Source: Spirosoma endophyticum (lineage in GTDB: Bacteria > Bacteroidota > Bacteroidia > Cytophagales > Spirosomataceae). Taken from it: a stretch of DNA of 64,000 nt. Within the stretch, counting starts at the first letter, position 1, and each line of letters starts with the position of its first letter. The translations under genes and the position numbers were made by a program. The stretch is from NCBI RefSeq assembly GCF_900112365.1, contig NZ_FOLQ01000013.1, positions 102,594 to 166,593 on the forward strand, in the 5' to 3' direction. Shown piece by piece: positions 16,028 through 24,440 of this stretch. The notes below the pieces were generated by a model. That model was not told the DNA's origin. It saw nothing but the letters and a program-made list of their open reading frames with translations, and did not search any database.

Positions 16028-17500
16028 CTAATTAAAACTAAGGGATTTGTTCTGGTAATAATCTAAAATCTTGGTCCGAAATACATAATCATACTTGGCC
16101 TGTACAAGGCTGGCACGGGCACGATCAAGGTTCGTTTTGGCAATGCTATAATCCGTTGCATTAATGGCACCCGCATTTAACCGGCTTTCAGCCATCTGAA
16201 ACGCCCGTTCGAGCGACAACACCTGCACCTGAGTAGCTCGATACTTATTAGCTCCCGCTTTCATCTGGGTATAGGCCGTTTCAATTTGCTGACGCAGCGT
16301 TAAACGGGTATTAAGCGCTGTCAATTCGGCGTTCTGCTGCTGAATCTTAGCCGTTGTGATCCGATTTCGTGACAAGTTTCCCTGAAAAATCGGAACCCGC
16401 AAAAACAAAGAAGCGGACTGGCTAAAGTTATTGCTCAATTGAGAACCATACGAAATACCAGTACGATCATACCCCGGGGTCGACGCATTGACAGGTATAT
16501 TCGCACCAGTTACCGGATCAACAATGAAACCAATCGTTGTCTGAGTAGACTGCCCATTGGGTGATGCTACACTCGCAGCACTGGAATAGATCGTGCTCAG
16601 ATTACCATTCAGCGACAGCGTCGGGTATAGTCCCCCTTTCGCCACCTGAACACCTAACGTAGCACTTTTGACACGTAAATCAGCTCCTTTTACTTCGGGC
16701 AGATTTGTTGAAGCCACATCATACAACTGCTGCACAGAGGCCGTGTAAGGATCTAAACCCGGATCAGGCACATTAATAGGTTCTACTTCAAAGTTCTGAT
16801 TGATCGGTACGTTCATGGCCTGCAGCAACGCTACTTTAGCCAGATCAAGCGTGTTCTGCGCCGTAACAATGTCAACTTCATTGCTGGCCAGCGTAGCCTG
16901 AAGATCGAACACGTTCGATTCGGGCGCCGATCCGGCAGCTACCAAGCGTTGCATACGCTCCAGTTGCGCTCGTGTTACGTCAGCCTGACGTTGGGTCACG
17001 GCTAATTGCTCCGTACCTGTCAGTACGTTCAGGTAGTTTTGGGCAACCGTCAGCGAGACATTATTCTGCGTAGCATTTAATTCCTGCTGGCCTGCCTGAA
17101 GGGCAATTTCATTTTGCTTGACGGTACTACGTAGTACGCCACCATTATACAACGTAACCGATGTATTAAGCTGAAAGCTACTTGAATTAATCGTCTGCTG
17201 GACGAATTCGTTGGATTGTGGGTTGATACTGCGTCCTCCATTTATGGACTGGTTGCCCTGAAAAACGGCGGTCGGTAACTGATTTAACCGTGACTGTCGT
17301 ACTTGCAGATCACTGTTAGCCACCGTTAGTCTTCCCTGTCGAATCAGTATGTTATTCTGCTGAGCAATGTCGATGCACTGCTGTAAATTTACCCGAGCGG
17401 GTGCGCTCGCTGTGGTTTGCGCGTATGCTCCCGACAATCCTGTCGTTAACAATAGAGCCATTACGACCCGCATCTGTTTCCACGCCACTTGCATACACAT
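16028..17500 (-). CDS. TolC family outer-membrane efflux channel
   Basis: The 490-residue protein has a signal peptide (hydrophobic core MALLLTTGLSGAYA) and the duplicated TolC repeat: VNLQQCIDIAQQNNILIRQGR after cleavage, and matching long helical stretches near residues 190-240 and 385-470 separated by beta-strand segments rich in N, S and T. It should form the outer-membrane duct for the adaptor encoded next. The start used is ATG 17500; ATG 17473 (MRVVMALLL) would give a tidier signal peptide. Confidence 0.9.
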   Translation of the reverse strand: MCMQVAWKQMRVVMALLLTTGLSGAYAQTTASAPARVNLQQCIDIAQQNNILIRQGRLTVANSDLQVRQSRLNQLPTAVFQGNQSINGGRSINPQSNEFVQQTINSSSFQLNTSVTLYNGGVLRSTVKQNEIALQAGQQELNATQNNVSLTVAQNYLNVLTGTEQLAVTQRQADVTRAQLERMQRLVAAGSAPESNVFDLQATLASNEVDIVTAQNTLDLAKVALLQAMNVPINQNFEVEPINVPDPGLDPYTASVQQLYDVASTNLPEVKGADLRVKSATLGVQVAKGGLYPTLSLNGNLSTIYSSAASVASPNGQSTQTTIGFIVDPVTGANIPVNASTPGYDRTGISYGSQLSNNFSQSASLFLRVPIFQGNLSRNRITTAKIQQQNAELTALNTRLTLRQQIETAYTQMKAGANKYRATQVQVLSLERAFQMAESRLNAGAINATDYSIAKTNLDRARASLVQAKYDYVFRTKILDYYQNKSLSFN

Positions 17501-17575
17501 ACTATTTGATGGTTCAATGTTACAAACTTACCTTCGGCGCGGCTATCGTTTTGGGATAAACGGCGCAAACTAAGC

Positions 17576-18421
17576 ATGTTTCTGGTTTATAATTCGGATG
17601 TACTTCCCGAGAGCGACTTTCAGCTATCGGTAAACGACCGGGCCTTTCAGTATGGCGACGGTTTATTCGAGACAATTCGGTACTCAACTGAACAAATCTG
17701 GTTCTGGTCTGACCACTTTGCCCGGCTCTCGGCTGGCATGGACGCTTTGCAGCTAACCCAACCTACCGGATTCTCCGCCGAAGCGGTTCACCAAGCCATT
17801 TTACAGGTACTTTCGGCGAACAAACTCATCAATCAACCCGCCCGAATCAAGATTCAGGTCTGGCGGCAATCAGGTGGTTTATATACGCCTTCAACAAACA
17901 AGGCTAACGTACTGATCACGGCTCGACCTGGAAGCCCGTTTTCGGTTACTGAAAAAGCCAAAACGGGCATTTATGATCTTTTCCGCTTGTCTCCCTCTCC
18001 AGTTTCGGCGTTTAAAACGCTAAACTCGCTACCCTACGTATTGGCCGGACTCTACAAACAACAGCATGGACTCGACGAGATAATTTTGCTCGACTCTCAG
18101 GGTCATCTTGCCGAATGTCTGGCGTCGAATCTATTTTGGTGTTCAGGCAAAACGCTCTACACGCCCTCGCTCGACTCTGGCTGCATCAATGGCATTATTC
18201 GACAGCAATTGGTACGGTTAGCTCCAGCAGTTAGCCTCACCGTATCCGAAGGGTTATTTCCCCCTGCTATTCTGACAACGGCTGATGCGGTTTTCTGTGC
18301 GAACGTTATGGGGATTCAGTGGTTGCGTAGTATAAACGACCTGGATGTTGACACCAGGCCGCTCTCGTTTGGCGACACCGAAAGCCTACTTAACGCCCTC
18401 TTCGCTCAGTTTCAGGGCTGA
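17576..18421 (+). CDS. Class IV aminotransferase / aminodeoxychorismate lyase-like enzyme
   Basis: This 281-residue fold-type IV PLP enzyme shows NDRAFQYGDGLFETIR at the N-terminus, the PLP-lysine region FKTLNSLPYVLA near residue 155, and LAECLASNLFW with the following GCINGIIRQQL. Length and the GDGLFET motif fit 4-amino-4-deoxychorismate lyase (folate synthesis). Branched-chain or D-amino-acid aminotransferases cannot be excluded. It is the only plus-strand gene inside a minus-strand export cluster. Its last 36 bp overlap, tail to tail, the end of the ABC ATPase gene. Confidence 0.85.
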   Translation: MFLVYNSDVLPESDFQLSVNDRAFQYGDGLFETIRYSTEQIWFWSDHFARLSAGMDALQLTQPTGFSAEAVHQAILQVLSANKLINQPARIKIQVWRQSGGLYTPSTNKANVLITARPGSPFSVTEKAKTGIYDLFRLSPSPVSAFKTLNSLPYVLAGLYKQQHGLDEIILLDSQGHLAECLASNLFWCSGKTLYTPSLDSGCINGIIRQQLVRLAPAVSLTVSEGLFPPAILTTADAVFCANVMGIQWLRSINDLDVDTRPLSFGDTESLLNALFAQFQG

Positions 18422-19087
18422 AGAATCTTCCAGCCATCCATCTTTCAGACGGATCACCCGTGAACCGTATTTAGCATTTACTTCGGAGTGCGTCACCTGA
18501 ACAATGGTCACGCCATCTTTCTGATTCAACTCGCGGAACAGTTCCATGATGTCGCGGGCCTGGTCGGAGTGCAGATTACCCGTTGGCTCATCAGCAAAAA
18601 TAACGCTTGGTTCGGCCGCCAACGCCCGGGCAATGCCTACCAGTTGTTGCTGACCACCCGATAGTTGCGCCGGGAACAGGTCTTTTTTAGCCACCATGTT
18701 GAATCGGTCGAGCAGTTCGGCTACGCGGCTTTTACGCTCCGATCCATTGAGGCCTTTGTAGAGTAGCGGTGTTTCAATGTTTTCATATACGGTTAATTCG
18801 TCAATCAAATGATACGCCTGAAATACGAAGCCAATGCGCGTCCGGTGCAGTTCAGTACGTCTCTTTTCGGATAGTTTCTGAACCGGCTGATCGTCAAACA
18901 GGTATTCGCCTTCGGAGGGTTCTTCGAGCAGACCCAGAATATGCAGCAAAGTGGACTTCCCCGATCCCGACGGGCCCATGATGGACACAAACTCGCCCTG
19001 AACGATGTTGAGGTTGATATTACGCAACACATAGACCCGACCGAAGCCAGCAGGGTAGAACTTGGAAACGTTGCGGAGTTGAATCAT
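18386..19087 (-). CDS. ABC transporter ATPase, LolD/MacB type
   Basis: The 233-residue ATPase has Walker A GPSGSGKST (about 39-47), the Q-loop region VFQAYHLIDELT, signature LSGGQQQ, Walker B VIFADEPTGNLHS and the switch His in VTHSE. The family couples ATP use to a FtsX-like permease in lipoprotein release or macrolide/peptide export. With the TolC and adaptor genes 0.9 kb away on the same strand it would complete a MacAB-TolC-type exporter, but the permease is missing from the window. The signature reads GGQQQLVGIA instead of the usual GGQQQRVAIA, so the conserved Arg is replaced by Leu. Confidence 0.9.
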   Translation of the reverse strand: MIQLRNVSKFYPAGFGRVYVLRNINLNIVQGEFVSIMGPSGSGKSTLLHILGLLEEPSEGEYLFDDQPVQKLSEKRRTELHRTRIGFVFQAYHLIDELTVYENIETPLLYKGLNGSERKSRVAELLDRFNMVAKKDLFPAQLSGGQQQLVGIARALAAEPSVIFADEPTGNLHSDQARDIMELFRELNQKDGVTIVQVTHSEVNAKYGSRVIRLKDGWLEDSSALKLSEEGVK

Positions 19088-19260
19088 AATTAATTACTTT
19101 TGAAAAGGTTTTAGTTCGGCAAGAAAGGCTGGTTAGCCATATACGTTCCTGACATTACTCAAATTTAATATGAATTCTTTTCTGTTAAGGCTCAAGCGTC
19201 GTGCCAAATACCTAATTTATTGATTAATAGATTTTTACAGATATTCTAAGGCCCATCAAC

Positions 19261-19274
19261 GTCCGCTAGCGGAC
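19261..19274. promoter_or_regulatory. 14-bp perfect palindrome upstream of DUF2807 gene
   Basis: GTCCGCTAGCGGAC is self-complementary over its full length and lies 100 bp upstream of the DUF2807 start, in the divergent region with the ABC ATPase gene. Half-site-like GGAC and GTCC recur at about 19294 and 19312. It may be a regulator site. Confidence 0.4.
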
Positions 19275-19373
19275 AAAGTTACTTTTGAAACCGGACACCT
19301 TTTTTATACGTCCGATGCAACGTAGTACGTGTTTTTACCATCTTCTCATAAATATCTAAAACTGTCTTCAACA

Positions 19374-20072
19374 ATGAAAGCACTTGTATTATCTATCCTA
19401 ATGCTAACAGCGGGTATCAACACCACCAGCGACGATTGGAAAAAAGACCGAACCGTTTCGGGCTTCACCGGATTAAGTGTTAGCAGTGGCATCGATGTCT
19501 ATCTGACCCAGGGAAATTCTGAAAAACTAACCTTCGATGTGAAAGGCGTTGACGAGGATCGAGTCATCTCGGAAGTGAAAAACGGCGTATTGAAACTGTA
19601 TATAGAACGCAAAGGATTTAGTGGCTGGAATCTCGGACGTAACAACTATGTAAAAGCCTATGTGACCTTCAAGCAGTTAAATAATTTGGAGGCATCGGGT
19701 GGGGCCGACGTTTTCGGACAGGGCAGCCTGTCCTTCAAAGACCTTAATCTGGAAGCATCCGGTGGATCTGATGTGAAGTTAGACCTCAAAGCTGACGATC
19801 TGAACGTATCGGCGTCGGGCGGTGCCGATGCCGTTTTGCAGGGCTCAGCCCGGACACTCAACGCCAATGGGTCGGGCGGTGCTGATCTGGACGCTCGAAA
19901 ACTGACTGTCGATGTATGCAATGCTAATTCATCGGGTGGCTCAGACGTCTACGTTAACGCCAGTAAAGAACTGACAATGAAGGCATCGGGCGGCTCGGAT
20001 ATTTATTACTACGGCTCAGCCAAAGTGCTGTCCCAAAGCAAATCAGGAGGTTCGGATATTTCGCGGAAATAG
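19374..20072 (+). CDS. Secreted DUF2807 (auto-transporter adhesin head GIN) protein
   Basis: The 232-residue protein has a signal peptide (MKALVLSILMLTAG) and a right-handed beta-helix-like body with seven copies of an SGGxDV-type turn (ASGGADV, ASGGSDV, ASGGADA, GSGGADL, SSGGSDV, ASGGSDI, KSGGSDI). Such domains are abundant in Bacteroidota and are presumed exported; no enzymatic activity is known. The frame is open upstream to a GTG (19329), but ATG 19374 gives the signal peptide directly. Confidence 0.88.
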   Translation: MKALVLSILMLTAGINTTSDDWKKDRTVSGFTGLSVSSGIDVYLTQGNSEKLTFDVKGVDEDRVISEVKNGVLKLYIERKGFSGWNLGRNNYVKAYVTFKQLNNLEASGGADVFGQGSLSFKDLNLEASGGSDVKLDLKADDLNVSASGGADAVLQGSARTLNANGSGGADLDARKLTVDVCNANSSGGSDVYVNASKELTMKASGGSDIYYYGSAKVLSQSKSGGSDISRK

Positions 20073-20107
20073 TAGAAAACCCTTCGATACGTTGCTTTAA
20101 CAAGATT

Positions 20108-20151
20108 TAACGCACTCAACATAGCCCAGCTATATTGAGTGCGTTATTTTT
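20108..20151 (+). terminator. Terminator of the DUF2807 gene
   Basis: AACGCACTCAA (20109-20119) pairs with TTGAGTGCGTT (20135-20145). An inner ATAGC/GCTAT pair extends the stem, and ATTTTTA follows. Confidence 0.85.
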
Positions 20152-20167
20152 ACCCAAAATCAATCGT

Positions 20168-21832
20168 ATGCGTTTTGGGTACATTTTCGTATTTATATCT
20201 TTAAGTTGCTCAGCCCAGTCACTAACAGAAACGCAGAAGCTGGCGTCATTGGGTGAGGTATGGGGATTTCTAAAATACTATCATCCGGCCGTAGCAACAG
20301 GCAGACTAAATTGGGATGAACAACTTGTTACATTGGTTCCGCAGATTCAGCAAGCCCATGACCGGAATGAACTATCAACAATTTACTTACGGCTTATTGA
20401 TAATCTGGGTATAGTTACCCCCTGCCAGACATGTTCATTTGCAGAATCTATTCCTATCCGGCTTCGGCGTAATTTCGATCTATCGTTACTGAACGACTCA
20501 ACCCTATTTTCGACACCACTACGTGACCGACTGCACTATATTGCCCGAAACCGTAATCAGGGCAAAAATCACTACGTCCAGTGGGTACGTCAAACAGAAA
20601 ACGCCAACTACAGCAACGAGAAAACGTACGCGGAGATGCGTGTCCCCAACGAAGCGTATCGACTACTGACCCTATTTCGCTACTGGAACGTAGTGCACTA
20701 TTTCTTCCCGTATAAGTACGCTATTGATAAAAACTGGCATGATGTACTGATGGATCAGATTCCGGTATTCCAGCAAGCGAATAGTGAGCAGGCCTATCAA
20801 TTGGCACTCTATCGCATGGTAGCCCAGATTCAGGATAGTCACGGCTTTGTGAGCAATACCAACAAAAGCGTCTGTCTGCGGTGCGATCTGGGTCGAAATT
20901 GGGTGCCGTTCGAGATGACTATACTTGACGACAAAGCCATTATTACGCGTTTTTACAATGATTCGCTTGCGGCCATTAACAACCTAAAAATCGGGATGGT
21001 CATCAGTCACATCGACGGAGAAACTATCCATGACCGCCTTGAGCGCGAACGTCCCTACGTAGCAGCGTCTAATGAATCGGCACTGCGACGTAACATAGCC
21101 ATCCTTATGGGCATTGGGCCAACAGAAAAAGCGAAACTGACAATTGAAACGGATGGACAGGATTCTGTACTTATCGTACAGCGTTATGCCTATAGTGCGT
21201 TCGGCAGACAGGCAAAGGAGTCGATCAACAGCCGAAATCCTGTTAGCCGGTGGCTACCCAACAGCATAGGATACGTAAACATGGGGCGGCTGGCAGCCCA
21301 TCAAGTCGATAGTGTAATAAATACATTTATGGTGGCAAAGGCCATACTTTTCGATGTGCGCCATTACCCGCAAGGAACAATGGGCCAAGTTTTAAAGCAC
21401 TTAAACGTAACCGATAAGTTCGTACAGTTTATTGTGCCTGATTTAACTTATCCCGGTATGATGAAACCAGGCCCAGTGAACTCCGTCAGCTACAGAAATA
21501 AAGTACACTTCAAAGGCAAGGTGATTGTGCTGCAAAATGAAGAAACCCAGAGTCAGGCCGAATTTACCATTATGGCGTTACAAACGGTGCCAAACGTAAT
21601 TGTAATTGGCAGTCAAACGGCTGGTGCCGATGGAGGCTACATAGAAATTCCACTACCTGGTGGCTATCTGGCAACCATGACCGGGCAAGGAATTTACTAT
21701 CCTGATGGTCGCGAAACGCAGCGAATCGGTATTGTCCCCGATGTAGTGGTTCGACCTACGATTCGGGGGATTCAGGCTGGGCGAGACGAGGTACTTGAAA
21801 GGGCAATTGAAGCAGCACGACAGAAAAAGTAA
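20168..21832 (+). CDS. S41 family (tail-specific type) secreted peptidase
   Basis: The 554-residue protein has signal peptide MRFGYIFVFISLSCSA. An N-terminal helical region contains RYWNVVHYFFPYK, typical of Bacteroidota S41 proteins. A PDZ-like segment (about 260-330, LKIGMVISHIDGETI) is followed by the S41 core with LQNEETQSQAEFTIMAL (predicted nucleophile Ser in TQSQAE) and GSQTAGADGGYIEIPLPGG. ATG 20168 was chosen over an upstream TTG because it starts the signal peptide. It probably acts in the periplasm or at the surface; the substrate is unknown. Confidence 0.87.
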   Translation: MRFGYIFVFISLSCSAQSLTETQKLASLGEVWGFLKYYHPAVATGRLNWDEQLVTLVPQIQQAHDRNELSTIYLRLIDNLGIVTPCQTCSFAESIPIRLRRNFDLSLLNDSTLFSTPLRDRLHYIARNRNQGKNHYVQWVRQTENANYSNEKTYAEMRVPNEAYRLLTLFRYWNVVHYFFPYKYAIDKNWHDVLMDQIPVFQQANSEQAYQLALYRMVAQIQDSHGFVSNTNKSVCLRCDLGRNWVPFEMTILDDKAIITRFYNDSLAAINNLKIGMVISHIDGETIHDRLERERPYVAASNESALRRNIAILMGIGPTEKAKLTIETDGQDSVLIVQRYAYSAFGRQAKESINSRNPVSRWLPNSIGYVNMGRLAAHQVDSVINTFMVAKAILFDVRHYPQGTMGQVLKHLNVTDKFVQFIVPDLTYPGMMKPGPVNSVSYRNKVHFKGKVIVLQNEETQSQAEFTIMALQTVPNVIVIGSQTAGADGGYIEIPLPGGYLATMTGQGIYYPDGRETQRIGIVPDVVVRPTIRGIQAGRDEVLERAIEAARQKK

Positions 21833-21880
21833 ACCGTCCTTATAACTGAACTGCTTACTTTTGCAAAAAAAACAATCCTC

Positions 21881-23017
21881 TTGACACCCACTATCGGTAT
21901 CCTCGGCGGGGGCCAGCTCGGTCTGATGCTCCTGCAAGCCGCCATTGACTGGAACCTTCGCGTTCATATTCTTGATCCAGATGCAGAAGCTCCCTGCCGC
22001 AATCTCTGCACTAAATTCACGCAGGGGTCTCTAACTGACTACGACACGGTCTATCAATTCGGGCAGGCTGTTGACGTACTGACCATTGAAATTGAGCGCG
22101 TGAATGTTGAAGCCCTTGAAGCCCTCGAACGTGAAGGAAAGCGGGTATTCCCGCAACCATCCGTTATTCGGGTTATTCAGGACAAACGACTCCAAAAGCA
22201 GTTTTACCGCGACCATAATCTCCCCACCGCCGATTTCATTCTGACAGAAACCCGTGCCGACGTGGCTCTGCTGGAAATTGATCAGCCTGATTTGTTCCCC
22301 GCTTTCCACAAACTCGGCCGTGATGGGTACGACGGGCGCGGTGTTCAGCGCATAGCGTCCGTTGCCGATGTCGGGAAAGCTTTCGACGCGCCGGGCGTCC
22401 TGGAGAAAGCCGTCGATTTTGAGAAAGAATTAGCCGTCATCGTAGCCCGCAACGAACGGGGCGACGTGCAAACTTTCCCAACGGTCGAGATGGTGTTTCA
22501 CCCCGAACTGAACCTGGTTGATTATCTGTTTGCTCCCGCTCAAATTTCAGATGAGATCAACCAGCAGGCGCAGGCTATTGCGCGACATACTGCCGAAGCC
22601 TTCGGGATTGTCGGTTTATTAGCAGTGGAATTATTTCTGGATAAACAAGGCAACGTATTGATTAACGAAGTGGCCCCACGTCCGCACAACAGCGGCCACC
22701 ATACCATGCGCGCCAACGTCACGTCACAGTTTGAACAGCACTGGCGCGCCATCCTCAACTATCCGCTGGGCAATACGTCGGCTTATCAACCTGCCGCGAT
22801 GGTCAATTTACTGGGCGAAGATGGCCACACGGGTCCAGCGGTTTACGAAGGGCTGGAAAACCTGCTGGCTATGCCTGGTGTCTTCCCCTTTTTCTACGGT
22901 AAAGCCATCACAAAGCCCTTCCGCAAAATGGGCCACGTAACGGTCATGGACGAATCGTTGGATTTATTGCGGGAGAAAGTAGAAGCGGTGAAAACCGGCA
23001 TCCGAGTGATTTCATAA
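21881..23017 (+). CDS. purK: 5-(carboxyamino)imidazole ribonucleotide synthase
   Basis: The 378-residue ATP-grasp enzyme carboxylates AIR at the expense of ATP in purine synthesis. Landmarks are the N-terminal GILGGGQLGLMLLQAA, IEIERVNVEAL, the central FHKLGRDGYDGRGVQ and the C-terminal EVAPRPHNSGHHT. No ATG occurs in frame between the preceding stop region and the conserved N-terminus, so the start is read as TTG at 21881. The stop lies in the left arm of a long dyad shared with the convergent FAH gene. purE is not in the window. Confidence 0.95.
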   Translation: MTPTIGILGGGQLGLMLLQAAIDWNLRVHILDPDAEAPCRNLCTKFTQGSLTDYDTVYQFGQAVDVLTIEIERVNVEALEALEREGKRVFPQPSVIRVIQDKRLQKQFYRDHNLPTADFILTETRADVALLEIDQPDLFPAFHKLGRDGYDGRGVQRIASVADVGKAFDAPGVLEKAVDFEKELAVIVARNERGDVQTFPTVEMVFHPELNLVDYLFAPAQISDEINQQAQAIARHTAEAFGIVGLLAVELFLDKQGNVLINEVAPRPHNSGHHTMRANVTSQFEQHWRAILNYPLGNTSAYQPAAMVNLLGEDGHTGPAVYEGLENLLAMPGVFPFFYGKAITKPFRKMGHVTVMDESLDLLREKVEAVKTGIRVIS

Positions 23018-23098
23018 ACACAGAGAGACGGAGGAAGCACGGAGCAAATAGAGAAAATCCTTTGTGTACTCCGTACTTCCTCCGTTCCCTCTGTGTTT
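23016..23098. repeat. Long dyad spanning the stops of purK and the FAH-family gene
   Basis: The left arm (23016-23044: AAACACAGAG..., GACGGAGGAAG, ACGGAG) and the right arm (23069-23098: CTCCGTACTTCCTCCG... CTCTGTGTTT) are complementary over about 28 positions with few mismatches, around a 24-nt loop. The element fills the gap between the convergent genes and overlaps both stop codons (TAA 23015-23017 and TTA 23097-23099). Confidence 0.8.
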
Positions 23099-23933
23099 AC
23101 CCCACTACGTTCGTCAGTGTACCAATTCCCTCAATCGTAATGCTTATTTCGTCGCCGGAACGTAGCGTGAAATCATCGGGGGGAACGATGCCAGTGCCGG
23201 TCATTAAGAAACAACCGTTTGAGAAAGAACACTCACGGTACAGGAACTCGACGAGTTCGGTATGCTGACGTTTCATCTGGCTAATAGCAATACTATTTGT
23301 GAAAACAGCCTGCTCATTTCGGACAATTTCCAGCCGGATCTGTGTATCAGGCGAAATTGGGTTTTCGGGTACGAACAAGCACGGACCTAAAGCAGCTGCG
23401 CCATCGTATGATTTGGCTTGTGGCAAGTACAGTGGGTTTTCGCCCTCAATGCTCCGTGAACTCATGTCGTTGCCGCAGGTGTAGCCGACAATTTTACCAG
23501 TTGATGTTATAAACAGCGTCAGTTCGGGCTCGGGTACGTTCCAGGTCGAGTCGGCGCGGATACGGACGTTGGCGCCCGGTCCTACTACGCGTTCGGGTGT
23601 CGATTTGAAAAATAATTCAGGTCGTTCGGCGTCGTAAACCCGGTCATAAAAATTATCACCCCCCGATTTTTTCGACTCTTCCATGCGAGCATTGCGACTG
23701 CGCAGGTACGTAACACCCGACGCCCACACTTCCTGCCGGCCAATGGGTGCCAGCAAACCGGTTTTAGTCCAGGCCTCGTATTGTTCTGACGCCGTTTTCG
23801 ACGTAGTGATCTGCTGTAAATCAGCGTATAAACTATCCTGATTGATTAACGTATCCCAATTGTCTGATGGAACGGCGTAAAACTGATTGGCGGATTCAAG
23901 AACGATGCCGGAGCGGGTATTGTAGAGTTTCAT
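23097..23933 (-). CDS. Fumarylacetoacetate hydrolase family protein
   Basis: The 278-residue protein belongs to the FAH fold, which cleaves or hydrates 2-keto acids with a bound divalent metal. The metal ligands appear as E-x-E in VPEPELTLFI and Asp in GNDMSSRSIEG, followed by LYLPQAKSYDGAAALGP. The N-terminal half resembles 2-keto-3-deoxy-D-arabinonate dehydratase-type members more than hydroxymuconate isomerases, pointing to sugar-acid catabolism, but the substrate is not decided by sequence. It is monocistronic and convergent with purK. Confidence 0.87.
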   Translation of the reverse strand: MKLYNTRSGIVLESANQFYAVPSDNWDTLINQDSLYADLQQITTSKTASEQYEAWTKTGLLAPIGRQEVWASGVTYLRSRNARMEESKKSGGDNFYDRVYDAERPELFFKSTPERVVGPGANVRIRADSTWNVPEPELTLFITSTGKIVGYTCGNDMSSRSIEGENPLYLPQAKSYDGAAALGPCLFVPENPISPDTQIRLEIVRNEQAVFTNSIAISQMKRQHTELVEFLYRECSFSNGCFLMTGTGIVPPDDFTLRSGDEISITIEGIGTLTNVVG

Positions 23934-23985
23934 AAATAAAGTCAGAGTACGTTTGGTAAAGAAAATTTGTATCAGATTTTACTTT

Positions 23986-24005
23986 ATCGTATTATTGCGA
24001 TGAAT
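23986..24005. promoter_or_regulatory. Candidate ArsR operator upstream of arsR
   Basis: ATCGTATTATTGCGAT is an imperfect palindrome 48 bp before the arsR ATG. A near-identical sequence precedes arsM (24411), suggesting two sites for the same regulator. Confidence 0.55.
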
Positions 24006-24053
24006 TAACAGATCAAACTGTAAAATGAACTTATTCAGGCAGTTCACACAGAA

Positions 24054-24383
24054 ATGGGCGTAACAAAAACCGAGATATTTACGGATCACCAGAACCGCGT
24101 AGCTGAGTTAGCCAAAGCATTTGCGCATCCGGCGCGGGTAGCGATTCTACAGCTTTTAGCCGAGCGTAAAGCCTGCGTTTGTGGCGATCTGGTTGATGAA
24201 CTGCCATTGGCACAGGCCACTGTATCGCAGCATCTGAAAGAACTCAAACGTATCGGTATCATCAAAGGTGATATTGATCCACCCCGCGTTTGCTATTGCA
24301 TTAACGAACCCGTTTGGGAGGAAGCCCGCACCTTGTTTGGGAACGTATTAGACGCCTTCATCAGTAGTCCAACCTGCTGTTAA
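24054..24383 (+). CDS. arsR: ArsR-family arsenic-responsive repressor
   Basis: The 109-residue winged-helix protein contains AHPARVAILQLLAERKACVCGDLVDELPLAQATVSQHLKEL. The CVC motif at the start of the DNA-binding helix pair matches the As(III)-binding Cys-x-Cys of ArsR proteins, and further Cys pairs occur near the C-terminus (CYC, TCC). It heads arsR-arsM-arsC-acr3 and should release its operators when arsenite binds. Confidence 0.93.
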   Translation: MGVTKTEIFTDHQNRVAELAKAFAHPARVAILQLLAERKACVCGDLVDELPLAQATVSQHLKELKRIGIIKGDIDPPRVCYCINEPVWEEARTLFGNVLDAFISSPTCC

Positions 24384-24410
24384 AAGGGTAACTTTTTTTT
24401 GCTTAAATCA

Positions 24411-24430
24411 ATCGTAATATTACAATAAAC
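24411..24430. promoter_or_regulatory. Candidate second ArsR operator upstream of arsM
   Basis: ATCGTAATATTACAAT is a nearly perfect palindrome 11-30 bp before the arsM ATG. It aligns with the site at 23986, with the shared core ATCGTAnTATTnCnAT. Confidence 0.55.
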
Positions 24431-24440
24431 CAATCGAACT

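Noticed and set aside
18386..18421. Frameshift or misannotation at the overlapping ends of aminotransferase and ABC ATPase
   Set aside because: Both C-termini are of normal length for their families, so a 36-bp convergent overlap is the simplest reading.
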